In this document: piece by piece, positions 55,357-64,000 of the stretch
Numbering within the stretch: position 1 is the stretch's first letter
Layout: each line of letters opens with the position of its first letter
The notes under the pieces: generated by a model
Seen by the model: only the letters and a program-made list of their open reading frames with translations
What the model was told of the DNA's origin: nothing
Database searches by the model: none
Made by a program: the position numbers and the translations under genes
Assembly: GCF_900110185.1 (NCBI RefSeq)
Contig: NZ_FOCT01000008.1
Span: 62,001-126,000, forward strand
Source of the DNA: Nitrosospira multiformis
GTDB taxonomy: Bacteria > Pseudomonadota > Gammaproteobacteria > Burkholderiales > Nitrosomonadaceae
Reading direction: 5' to 3'
DNA length: 64,000 nt

Positions 55357-56289
55357 TCAAGGTACTGCTTCCGGTTCAGATTTCTTTTCGGGTTTGACAA
55401 TATCCTTGCGCGAAACACCTAATAGCATGAGAAGGGGGCTTGCGACCAGCACAGAGGAATAAATGCCAAACAGAATGCCGATGGTGAGCGCCAGAGCGAA
55501 GTAATGCAGTGACTCGCCGCCGAAAAGCAGCATCGATACCACGACCATCTGGGTGCTGCCATGCGTGATGATGGTACGCGACATGGTGCGGGTTATGGCG
55601 TTGTCGATGACTTGCGCCACCGACGCCCGGCGCATTTTGCGGAAATTTTCGCGTATCCGGTCGAATACCACCACCGATTCGTTTACCGAATACCCCAGAA
55701 TCGCCAGTATGGCGGCAAGAACCGTGAGTGAAAACTCCCATTGGAAGAATGCGAAAAATCCCAGGATAATCACAACGTCATGCAGGTTGGCGATGATGCC
55801 GGAAACGCCGAATTTCCACTCGAACCGCATTGCCAGATAAGCGACGATCCCCAGCGACACAATCAGCAAGGCCAGTGCGCCGTTTTCCACCAGTTCCTTG
55901 CCCACTTGCGGGCCCACAAACTCTACCCGGCGCAACTCCGCCGTCTCATCATCCGCGTGCAACGCGGCGATCACTGTCTCGGAAAGCTTTGCGCTCGACA
56001 TGTCGGCTTTGGCTGGCAGGCGTATCAGCACATCCCGGGAGGTGCCGAAATTCTGCACGCTGGCGTCAGCCATTCCGAGTTTGATCAAGGTGCCTCGGAT
56101 GCGGTTGAGATCCGCCGGCTGGGTATAGCTGACTTCCATAACCGTTCCGCCGGTAAAATCCACCCCCAGATTCAACCCCTTGGTAACAAGGAAAAATACC
56201 GCCGCGATAAAAGTAACCAGGGAAATGGTCGTCGTATATTTCCCCCAGCTCATGAAAGGGATGTCGCGCTTGAACCTGAAAAATTCCAT
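55357..56289 (-). CDS. secF: Protein translocase subunit SecF
   Basis: A 310-aa subunit of SecDF, which uses the proton gradient to pull exported proteins through SecYEG. It has six membrane segments, the N-terminal FRFKRDIPFMSWGKYTT, the periplasmic LGVDFTGGTVMEVSY region and the block GYSVNESVVVFDRIRENFRK. It follows secD by 42 bp in the usual order. Confidence 0.97.
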   Translation of the reverse strand: MEFFRFKRDIPFMSWGKYTTTISLVTFIAAVFFLVTKGLNLGVDFTGGTVMEVSYTQPADLNRIRGTLIKLGMADASVQNFGTSRDVLIRLPAKADMSSAKLSETVIAALHADDETAELRRVEFVGPQVGKELVENGALALLIVSLGIVAYLAMRFEWKFGVSGIIANLHDVVIILGFFAFFQWEFSLTVLAAILAILGYSVNESVVVFDRIRENFRKMRRASVAQVIDNAITRTMSRTIITHGSTQMVVVSMLLFGGESLHYFALALTIGILFGIYSSVLVASPLLMLLGVSRKDIVKPEKKSEPEAVP

Positions 56290-56331
56290 TGATGACCCTT
56301 ATTCTCTCAAAAGGTACGCTTTTTTCCGTTG

Positions 56332-58176
56332 TCAGCGCTTGTTGGTCACAGGCTTCCAAACCTGTCCAATGGAAACCCGCTCCAGTTTGCGGCGGCTGCC
56401 GTATACCAGATTGACGAATCCGCGCGAGACCATCACCGCGCTGAACATGGAAGTCAGGATGCCCAAGCACAGCACGACAGCAAATCCCTTTATCGGGCCC
56501 GACCCGAACGCAAACAAAGCGATACCCGCAATCAGGGTAGTGATGTTGGAATCGAGAATGGTCGCCCAGGCACGCTCGTAGCCGGCGTTTATCGCGGCTT
56601 GGGGCGCCATGCCCTCTCTCAGTTCATCGCGTATGCGCTCGTTGATGAGCACATTGGCATCAATGGCCATCCCCAAGGTAAGCGCAATAGCAGCCATGCC
56701 GGGCAGCGTGAGCGTTGCCTGCAGAATCGAAAGAAGACCGACCAGCAGCAGCAGGTTGACCCCGAGCGCCAGCACCGAGATGAAACCGAATACCAGATAA
56801 TAGATGGTCATGAAAACAGCGATGGCGGCAAAGCCATAGAGCGTGGAGTTAAATCCGCTCTCGATGTTTTCCGCGCCTAGGCTCGGACCCACGGTTCGCT
56901 CCTCGACGATATCCATGGGAGCAGCCAGCGCCCCTGCGCGCAGCAGCAATGCCACATCCCGTGCTTCCTCGGAAGTCATGCGACCGCTGATCTGCACTCT
57001 CCCGCCGCCGATTTCTTCCCGGATCACCGGTGCGGTGATCACTTCGGCCTGGTTTTTCTCGATTAGCAGAATGGCCATGCGCTTGCCGACGTTATCGTGG
57101 GTAAGCTGCTGGAAAATGCGGGCGCCGCTGTTATCCAGATTGAGGTGGACCGCGGGCTGGTTATTGTTGTCGAAGCCCGGTTGCGCATCGTTGATCCGGT
57201 CACCTGTGAGCACTACCTGTTTTTTTACCAGCAACGGCCCGCCTCCGCGTTCGCTGTACAGCTCGGAGCCAAAGGGAATCTGTCCCCTCAACGCCGCGCT
57301 GAGGTCGTGTTCCTCGTCAACCATGCGGACTTCAAGTGTCGCAGTGCGCCCCAGAATATCCTTGGCTTTGGCGGTATCCTGCACACCGGGCAGTTGGACC
57401 ACCACCCGATCCGCCCCGGCTTGCTGAATGATGGGCTCAGCCACCCCGAGCTCGTTGACACGATTGCGCAGGGTCGTGATGTTCTGCTGTACCGCGGCGT
57501 CCTGGATGCGCTTCTGCGCCTCCGGCCTCAATGTGGCCGCCAGATGGAACTCGGTGCCGACATTCTCTTCCCGCAAATCCAGGTCAGGATAGTTCTTCTT
57601 GATTTCCGCCTCTGCCTGCGTGCGCGATTCTACATTGCGGAATTTGACGACGATCAGCGAGCCACGCTTGTCGAGTCCCGCATAGGGAATTTTTTTCTCC
57701 CGCAGACTGCCGCGGATATCGGAACTGAAGCGGTCGAGGGCTTTGGAGAGGGCGCCTTTCATATCCACTTCCAGCAGAAAATGGACGCCGCCGCGGAGAT
57801 CGAGCCCAAGATACATCGGCAGTGCGCCGACGCTGGTCAGCCATTGGGGAGAATTGGGCAGGAGATTCAGTGCCACCATGTAGCCGTTGCCCAGCAGCGA
57901 CTGGAGCGCATCCCTGGCCCTGATCTGCGTATCGGTATCGGTAAAGCGCACCTTGATGCTGCCCCCCTCCAGAAACATGCCGGTGGTGGGGAGATCGGCT
58001 TTTTTAAGCGCCTCTTCGACGCGATTCAGCAACCCGGTATCAGCCTTGGCTGCATTCCTCAAGGGCGAAATCTGCACCGCCGGCGACTCTCCATAGAAGT
58101 TCGGCAGGGTATAGAGCAGGCCAAGCAGTATCGAAACCGCGATAAAGAGATATTTCCAGGCAGGGTAGCGGTTCAT
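56332..58176 (-). CDS. secD: Protein translocase subunit SecD
   Basis: A 614-aa subunit with a first membrane helix (MNRYPAWKYLFIAVSILLGL), a large periplasmic P1 domain (about residues 40-440; LGLDLRGGVHFLLEVDM) and five C-terminal helices, including MAAIALTLGMAIDANVLINE with the conserved Asp of proton flow. Works with SecF and YajC. Long antisense open frames on the plus strand are shadows. Confidence 0.97.
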   Translation of the reverse strand: MNRYPAWKYLFIAVSILLGLLYTLPNFYGESPAVQISPLRNAAKADTGLLNRVEEALKKADLPTTGMFLEGGSIKVRFTDTDTQIRARDALQSLLGNGYMVALNLLPNSPQWLTSVGALPMYLGLDLRGGVHFLLEVDMKGALSKALDRFSSDIRGSLREKKIPYAGLDKRGSLIVVKFRNVESRTQAEAEIKKNYPDLDLREENVGTEFHLAATLRPEAQKRIQDAAVQQNITTLRNRVNELGVAEPIIQQAGADRVVVQLPGVQDTAKAKDILGRTATLEVRMVDEEHDLSAALRGQIPFGSELYSERGGGPLLVKKQVVLTGDRINDAQPGFDNNNQPAVHLNLDNSGARIFQQLTHDNVGKRMAILLIEKNQAEVITAPVIREEIGGGRVQISGRMTSEEARDVALLLRAGALAAPMDIVEERTVGPSLGAENIESGFNSTLYGFAAIAVFMTIYYLVFGFISVLALGVNLLLLVGLLSILQATLTLPGMAAIALTLGMAIDANVLINERIRDELREGMAPQAAINAGYERAWATILDSNITTLIAGIALFAFGSGPIKGFAVVLCLGILTSMFSAVMVSRGFVNLVYGSRRKLERVSIGQVWKPVTNKR

Positions 58177-58245
58177 GTTTTCGGAGTAGCCAGAGGAGGA
58201 GAAGGGCGAAGCGACCGCGCCATACAGCGTTTACAATAGTTTCAA

Positions 58246-58584
58246 TTATTCTTTTTCGATGGTGTTCAATGTTCCCTTGGGGAGCAGGGTTTGAACAGCC
58301 GACTTCTGTATGACAACCTGCACATTCTCGGCAACCTGCAAGATGATGTAATTTCCACTGATCTTGGTTACCCGACCCAGCACGCCCGACGCAGTCGCCA
58401 CTTCATCGCCTTTTTGCAACGCCTCGATCATCAGCTTCTGTTCCTTGGCGCGCTTCGCCTGCGGACGAATCAGCAACAGGTAAAACACGACGAATATGGC
58501 GATCAGCGGGAGCAGACTCATGAAATCGGCCCCGGGTGGCGCGGCGGGTGCGGTGGCCTGAGCGTAGGCTGCACTAATCAACAT
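58246..58584 (-). CDS. yajC: Preprotein translocase subunit YajC
   Basis: A 112-aa single-pass membrane protein of the SecDF-YajC complex. LLPLIAIFVVFYLLLIRPQA is the membrane segment with the RPQAKR signature, and a cytosolic SH3-like domain follows (LQKGDEVATASGVLGRVTKI). It lies 40 bp after tgt and 70 bp before secD, as is classical. Confidence 0.96.
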   Translation of the reverse strand: MLISAAYAQATAPAAPPGADFMSLLPLIAIFVVFYLLLIRPQAKRAKEQKLMIEALQKGDEVATASGVLGRVTKISGNYIILQVAENVQVVIQKSAVQTLLPKGTLNTIEKE

Positions 58585-58623
58585 GGCATTCTCCGGTAAT
58601 GGGATAAAAAGAACGTGATTTTA

Positions 58624-59730
<1,107 letters not shown>

Positions 59731-59842
59731 TCAAGCTACTGAATAAAACAGTTTTATAGAAGACCAAGCAGTTTTTTAGAGGATAGCGCTATGACTGGAG
59801 ATAAACGGTTTTGTCCGCAGATTCGTTATTCCAGGCTTTAAT

Positions 59843-60916
59843 CTATATCCCCCCTGCCCTTTCGATCAGCATCGCATCGCCAAAACTGAAAAAGCGATAG
59901 CGTTCTTTGATCGCATGCCGGTACGCACGCCGGATATTTTCGACGCCACCGAACGCGGACACGAGCATTAACAAGGTTGACCGCGGCAAATGAAAGTTGG
60001 TCAGCAGGCAATCCACCACCCGGAACTGATAACCCGGCGTAATGAAAATATCGGTTTCGCCCGCTCCGCATTTTATCCGAACGTCACCTTCCCCATTATC
60101 TGCTTCCGCCCGCCCCCCCGCGACTGCTGCCGCGGCTTCCAGTGCCCGGAGCGATGTGGTGCCCACGGCCAATACCCGTCCGCCCTCGGCTTTAGCATGC
60201 CTAATGCATTCCACGGTTTCCGCAGACACATAAAAAACTTCGCTGTGCATTCTATGATCGGCAATATTTTCCACCCGGATCGGCTGGAAAGTGCCAGAGC
60301 CCACATGCAGCGTCACATGCGCCATTACCACACCCAGTTTCCGTAACAACCCCAGCATAGGCTCGTCGAAATGCAGGCCCGCGGTTGGAGCCGCCACTGC
60401 GCCAGGCCGGGTCGCATAAACGGTCTGATACCGCAACTCGTCAGATTTTTCCACCGGGCGCGATATATAAGGAGGCAAAGGCAGATTGCCGTAACGTTCC
60501 AGCAACTCGATGACCGCACTCTCGTGCTCGAATTGCAGGGTATAAAAACCGTGCTCGCGGGACAGGACAGTGGCCTCGATCGCATCAGCAAGGAAAAGCT
60601 TCGATCCCGGTTTCGGTGAATGACTGGCGCGAATAGCAGCCTGCACGCAATGCCTGTCCAGCACGCGCTCCACCAGGACCTCGATCCTGCCGCCAGTATC
60701 TCTCACGCCATACAGGCGCGCCTTGATGACGCGAGTATCGTTAAAGACGATCACGTCGCCGGGACGCAAATACGATGGAAGGTCTGTAAACATCCTGTCC
60801 TGCAATGCGCCACTTGCGGCCTCGAGATGCAGCATGCGGCTATTGCCCCGCTTCTCGGCCGGAAACTGCGCAATGAGTTCAGGAGGAAGGTCGAAGTCGA
60901 AATCCTGAATTTTCAT
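59843..60916 (-). CDS. queA: S-adenosylmethionine:tRNA ribosyltransferase-isomerase
   Basis: A 357-aa enzyme that adds the epoxycyclopentandiol ring in queuosine synthesis. The start is ATG 60916 ([20 protein letters not shown]), although the frame is open to 61051, where it would overlap the tRNA. Blocks: [54 protein letters not shown] and [20 protein letters not shown]. An insert ([17 protein letters not shown]) lies at about residue 260. It heads queA-tgt-yajC-secDF. Confidence 0.96.
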   Translation of the reverse strand: MKIQDFDFDLPPELIAQFPAEKRGNSRMLHLEAASGALQDRMFTDLPSYLRPGDVIVFNDTRVIKARLYGVRDTGGRIEVLVERVLDRHCVQAAIRASHSPKPGSKLFLADAIEATVLSREHGFYTLQFEHESAVIELLERYGNLPLPPYISRPVEKSDELRYQTVYATRPGAVAAPTAGLHFDEPMLGLLRKLGVVMAHVTLHVGSGTFQPIRVENIADHRMHSEVFYVSAETVECIRHAKAEGGRVLAVGTTSLRALEAAAAVAGGRAEADNGEGDVRIKCGAGETDIFITPGYQFRVVDCLLTNFHLPRSTLLMLVSAFGGVENIRRAYRHAIKERYRFFSFGDAMLIERAGGI

Positions 60917-61014
60917 CGCGCGTATTATACCGGCAGCAGGAATCGCGCTACGGGTTGCCGCAAATGGGGTTTTCAGTGATAATGCCCCTCCTGAAAAAGA
61001 ACACGAAAAGCTTT

Positions 61015-61101
61015 GCCGGGATGGCGGAATTGGTAGACGCACGGGACTCAAAATCCCGCGACCGCGAGGTCATGGGGGTTCGATTCCCCCTCCCGGCACC
61101 A
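61015..61101 (+). tRNA. tRNA-Leu (CAA)
   Basis: An 87-nt class II tRNA including an encoded CCA. The acceptor arm is GCCGGGA / TCCCGGC, the anticodon loop CTCAAAA within stem CGGGA / TCCCG gives anticodon CAA (codon UUG), and the T-loop reads GGGGGTTCGATTCCCCC. The integrase gene starts 162 bp downstream, so its 3' end is the likely attachment site of an island. Confidence 0.96.
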
Positions 61102-61203
61102 ACAGATAGTCCAAAGAAGCCAAGAGAAGTATAAATAATCATTTAAAACAATCCTCTCTTATAAACAGTGGTCTGGCAATATCCTTTTGCATCCATTGAC
61201 TTC

Positions 61204-61261
61204 CGGGTAAAGAGCGGGTAAAAAGACGGGTAAATAATTTACCTGGAGAAGTTTTTACCCG
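61204..61261 (+). repeat. Iterated octamers between tRNA and integrase gene
   Basis: Three direct CGGGTAAA copies start at 61204, 61215 and 61227, and inverted forms TTTACCTG (61238-61245) and TTTACCCG (61254-61261) follow. Repeats of this spacing resemble arm-type binding sites for integrase or excisionase, and they could also control the integrase promoter. Confidence 0.6.
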
Positions 61262-61263
61262 TC

Positions 61264-62510
61264 ATGGCCTCTGAGCTCTTATCCGCCTTAGAAGTCCGCA
61301 ACGCCAAACCCGGCGACAAGCCGCGCAAGCTGCGCGATGGAAATGGCCTGCACCTGTTGGTGCACCCCAACGGCTCCAAATACTTCCAGCTTCGCTACAC
61401 CCTCCACGGCAAGGAGAAAACGCTTCAGCTTGGGGCCTACCCTGAGATGGGATTGGCTGATGCCAGAGTGGCGGCGAAAGGTGCGCGCCAACTAGTGGCC
61501 GACGGCACCGATCCCGTCCAGAACAGACGCATTCAGGAAGCAAAAAAGCCGCCTCCGCTACAAATACCTTCAGGGCCGTTGCTGAGCAGTGGCTGAATAT
61601 CAAGAAGCGTACCTTGGCTCCCACCACTTATAAAAAGACAGAGGAAACATTCAAAGCCAACGTCTACCCCCGTTTCGGCGATCTGCCAATCAAGGATGTG
61701 AGTGCTCTCATGGTGCGGGATGCGATGCAGGCAATGGAGCGCCGTGGAGCGCTTGAGATCATGCAGAAATGCCGGGCGTGGATCAGGTCTGTTTTTGACT
61801 TCGCCCTTAGCGAAGAAATGATCGAGCATAATCCCGTGCCCCAGAAAGACCTGGTACTGAAGAAGCATAAAGAAAAGCGCCATCCGGGTCTTAAGAGCCG
61901 TGAGGATGCTGCCCAGTTCCTGCGCAATCTGTTTGAGTATCCTGGGCGGGCTGAAACCCGTCTTGCCATCTGGCTGCAAATGCTGGTGGCTACCCGTCCT
62001 GGTGAATTGCGCTTGGCGCAATGGGAAGAGTTCGATTTCGAGAAAGCGTTATGGACAATCCCGCTTGAACGCATGCGAAACCGCAATCACATGTCCGAAC
62101 CGCATATCGTGCCCCTGTCGCATCAGGCGATTGCTGCATTGAAGGAACTACACCGTTACACCAGCTACAGCAAACTGCTATTCCCCAGTGTGACCAGTTC
62201 TACCAAGCCCATCAGTGATATGACGATCTCGAAGGCCTTGCGAACGATCTGGCCGCACTATCGGATTGTCCCTCATGGCTTCAGGCATTTTTTCAGCACA
62301 ATGGCCAACGAACACGGGCAGTTCCGCCATGACGTGATCGAGGCCGCTTTGGCGCATAAGGACGGAAACGCGATCCGGGCAACCTACAATCGGGCGACGT
62401 ATATCCGAGAGCGACGCGAACTGGCGCAATGGTGGGCAGATGAGCTGGAAGGGATGAAGCCTGGAGCGGAAGTGATACTGCTATATACCAGAGCCGCAGG
62501 CAAAGCCTAG
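61264..62510 (+). pseudogene. P4-type tyrosine integrase split by a -1 frameshift
   Basis: The first frame (61264-61596) encodes the N-terminal DUF4102-type domain (LEVRNAKPGDKPRKLRDGNG, LQLGAYPEMGLADARVAAKG). The rest continues in the -1 frame from the A-tract at 61542: SAM-like domain (RAVAEQWLNIKKRTLAPTTY) and catalytic domain with Arg in VATRPGELRLAQWEEF, HGFRHFFSTMANEHG and Tyr in RATYNRATYIRERREL. Joined, it is a full-length integrase with all catalytic residues. The break lies at A AAA AAG, a canonical -1 slippery heptamer in the correct register, so either a 1-nt loss or programmed slippage applies. Confidence 0.85.
61542..61548 (+). promoter_or_regulatory. Slippery heptamer A AAA AAG in the integrase gene
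   Basis: In the zero frame the codons are GCA AAA AAG, which is exactly the dnaX-type -1 slippery site. An AGGA lies 5-8 nt upstream, and a C-rich stretch follows that might form a stem. Confidence 0.45.
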
Positions 62511-62745
62511 ACGCGCCAATTTTGCTGCGGAGAGGACTTTTCTGGTACTAGCCGGTTGCCTCTCCTCTTCCTCAAACAGACTGCCCTGCTCAGCAATATT
62601 AATATTGTTACTCGCGCAATAATCTCGGATCAAAACTTCCGCCATATTCGAGATTGAGCGATGCTCACATGCTGCAGCCCTTCGTAAGGCCTCTTTAAAG
62701 CGCGGTCAATATGGAAGGTTAGAGTTGTTGTTTTTTTGTTGCCAT
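62481..62745 (-). pseudogene. CopG-like (ribbon-helix-helix) gene, frameshifted
   Basis: From ATG 62745 (GAGAGG site) the frame stops after eight codons, but TLTFHIDRALK in the next frame and RFKEALRRAAACEHRSISNM plus EVLIRDYCASNNINIAEQGS in a third restore a typical RHH antitoxin or regulator protein of about 88 residues. Two 1-base losses explain this: one in the A7 tract (62733 area) and one near AAAGAGG. The 3' end overlaps the integrase tail by 30 bp in the opposite direction. Confidence 0.7.
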
Positions 62746-62760
62746 TGTTTTCCTCTCGTG

Positions 62761-62776
62761 ACTGTAAATGTACAGT
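62761..62776. promoter_or_regulatory. Palindromic operator candidate
   Basis: ACTGTAAATGTACAGT, an inverted repeat (ACTGTA, 4-bp centre, TACAGT), lies 16-31 bp upstream of the CopG-like start, in a position for autorepression. Confidence 0.5.
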
Positions 62777-62932
62777 AAAATACAGATCAATCCTACGTGA
62801 TCTTTTCCTGTTCGGTTATCCCCTTTTTATCTGTATCTCAATCTCCCTCTGCACATCCTAAATCCAGGATCACGACCGATTTGGATTGGAAACACGAATG
62901 GCTCGAACGCTAGGCATGAACTCGGCAGGGAT

Positions 62933-63802
62933 ATGCATGAATCGTGTGTCGTATTACCGAAGAAAGAAATTTGTGTCGCATCACAACGGTACTTCAATAT
63001 GACAAAAAAAGAGCAACAGCTATTTCATAGTCACCCTGACTACCAACGCATATCAGGTGAGAAACAGCGCGTCCAGAACATAAATGTCGGCGTGGATCGC
63101 CCTGACTATATTCCCTACGCAAAAGCGATGAGGTTACTTGCAGAGCGAATTGGCGCAACCCCTGAAGAAATGGCGGCTTGGATTTTTTATGGACCGGAGC
63201 TGGGTGGCCTTAGGGCCTATGAACACGCCCATGAATTCGCAGATCCTTGGGTGTTTTCCTATGCCGTTCGAACCCATCCCCGCATCAGCGAAGATTATGT
63301 TTCTCCATTGATGAATTTGTGGTTCCTCAAAGAGGAGATTATTAACTTCTATCCCAGCGAACGCTACATAACAGGAAAGAAGCTAATTGAAGAATGGAGC
63401 AAACAACCAGGGATCGAACCCAAAGTCTACATTATGGCGAAAATTCGGGAATCTCGGCTTACCGGTTTTCATCCAATCTGTGGGATAACGGGGGCAGGCT
63501 GTTCACTTCTCGGCGTTGACCCACGCATCGAAACTGCATTTTTTCCAGTCTCTGAGATCGAAGAAATCGAAACGTTGGATTTTGGTAACGATGAGTGTAA
63601 TAGGGAAAGCGAACATAAGCAGCCTGGTCATTTAAACCATGATCTGAAAATGCAGAAGAGAGCTAACGAAATAGCCGCTGAACTAAAAAAGAAGACTCCG
63701 GGGCGGGTATCAACGAGAGACGAGGTAGCAAAAAAACTGGCAGCAGAGCTTGGCATGACGTCAGAAACAGTGTTGCGCAGAATACGAAAGCAGTGGAAAT
63801 AG
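62933..63802 (+). CDS. Hypothetical island protein with C-terminal HTH-like segment
   Basis: A 289-aa protein that I do not recognise. It is mainly helical; blocks include YAKAMRLLAERIGATPEEMA, WIFYGPELGGLRAYEHAHEF and MNLWFLKEEIINFYPSERYI. A short Gly/Cys block (GITGAGCSLLGVDPRIE) is notable. The C-terminal 32 residues (STRDEVAKKLAAELGMTSET) look like a helix-turn-helix, suggesting a DNA-binding role. The start is uncertain: ATG 62933 or ATG 62999. It is island cargo, ended by a strong terminator. Confidence 0.75.
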   Translation: MHESCVVLPKKEICVASQRYFNMTKKEQQLFHSHPDYQRISGEKQRVQNINVGVDRPDYIPYAKAMRLLAERIGATPEEMAAWIFYGPELGGLRAYEHAHEFADPWVFSYAVRTHPRISEDYVSPLMNLWFLKEEIINFYPSERYITGKKLIEEWSKQPGIEPKVYIMAKIRESRLTGFHPICGITGAGCSLLGVDPRIETAFFPVSEIEEIETLDFGNDECNRESEHKQPGHLNHDLKMQKRANEIAAELKKKTPGRVSTRDEVAKKLAAELGMTSETVLRRIRKQWK

Positions 63803-63858
63803 TGAGAGTTGCCCGATTACTTATTGCTGCCTAACTAAGTTATTGTAATACAAATATA

Positions 63859-63892
63859 AAGGCGGAACCGAAGTGGTTCCGCCTTATTTTTT
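63859..63892 (+). terminator. Rho-independent terminator
   Basis: A perfect 9-bp stem GGCGGAACC / GGTTCCGCC with loop GAAGT, followed by TTATTTTTT. It stands 57 bp downstream of the hypothetical gene. Confidence 0.92.
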
Positions 63893-63913
63893 GCCCGCGC
63901 ACACTGTATCTCA

Positions 63914-63978
63914 GGTGCTCCGCTACATTCCTCAACTGTACGGGCAAGGCCAGTAACATCGCGGAGCACCCGGCCTTG
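63914..63978 (+). promoter_or_regulatory. Leader with interleaved inverted repeats
   Basis: Two inverted repeats are interleaved: GGTGCTCCGC (63914-63923) pairs with GCGGAGCACC (63961-63970), and CAAGGCC (63945-63951) pairs with GGCCTTG (63972-63978). The order A-B-A'-B' allows a pseudoknot or two exclusive hairpins. It ends 16 bp before a start codon with an AGGAGA site, so it may control that gene's translation. Confidence 0.55.
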
Positions 63979-63994
63979 TTTGTTAGGAGATACC

Positions 63995-64000
63995 ATGCGC
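63995..64000 (+). CDS. Start of a gene cut by the right edge
   Basis: ATGCGC at the edge, with TTAGGAGA at 63983-63990 as ribosome site. Only two codons are visible, so nothing can be said about the product. Confidence 0.45.

Noticed and set aside
57097..58239. A 380-codon plus-strand open frame opposite secD
   Set aside because: It is antisense to a certain gene, has no protein-like motifs and exists because of codon bias in secD.
62761..62776. LexA (SOS) box reading of the palindrome
   Set aside because: The spacing between CTGT and ACAG is 6 rather than 8 bases, so an autoregulatory operator is more likely.

Overview
The window reads as the chromosome of a betaproteobacterium, most likely one of the Nitrosomonadaceae and perhaps a Nitrosospira-type ammonia oxidiser. 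That is an inference from overall protein style and gene neighbourhoods; no amo, hao or rRNA gene is present to settle it. Genes are densely packed on both strands and most are intact housekeeping genes.

Layout. 1-10.8 kb: a ChaN/PDZ secreted protein, purL, the metabolite-repair gene nnr, a Rcp1-like response regulator, a Crp/Fnr regulator, and a peroxiredoxin plus ferritin-like pair. 10.8-12.6 kb: an acyl-homoserine-lactone synthase (luxI type) under a recognisable lux box. It is translationally coupled to a receiver-like protein and followed by two small coupled genes of unknown function; the only LuxR-type receptor gene lies 33 kb away at 45.8 kb. 13.2-20.2 kb: an iron region with a TonB siderophore receptor, a PepSY membrane protein, a DUF4198 protein, a two-domain multicopper oxidase, a DUF2325 protein, bacterioferritin, Bfd and HemP. 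Fur-like sites lie in front of the oxidase and hemP. 20.4-37.5 kb: a variable surface-polysaccharide locus (Wzm/Wzt exporter, sulfotransferase, a methyltransferase-WbsX fusion and several glycosyltransferases). It holds internal tandem duplications, a nonsense-interrupted methyltransferase, and the decayed remains of two toxin-antitoxin modules (ParDE; Phd with a dead VapC).

37.5-61 kb is conserved core: arfB, a two-component pair, an esterase, a transglutaminase-like protein, darP, pmbA, an RpfE-type protein, luxR, xth, folE, an orphan diiron-like protein, recN-nadK, hrcA-hemH, dedA and the queA-tgt-yajC-secD-secF cluster. 61-64 kb: a tRNA-Leu(CAA) followed at once by repeated octamers and a P4-type integrase split by a -1 frameshift at a perfect slippery heptamer. 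This marks the left end of an integrated island, which continues past the window with a broken CopG-like gene, an unrecognised gene, a strong terminator and a leader with interleaved inverted repeats.

The most unusual signals are the lux-box operon with two uncharacterised small coupled genes, the pseudoknot-like leader at the right end, the iterated octamers and slippery site at the integrase, and a recurring family of 8-13 bp degenerate tandem microrepeats in intergenic regions. All functional statements come from reading translations and motifs by eye; no database search was possible.
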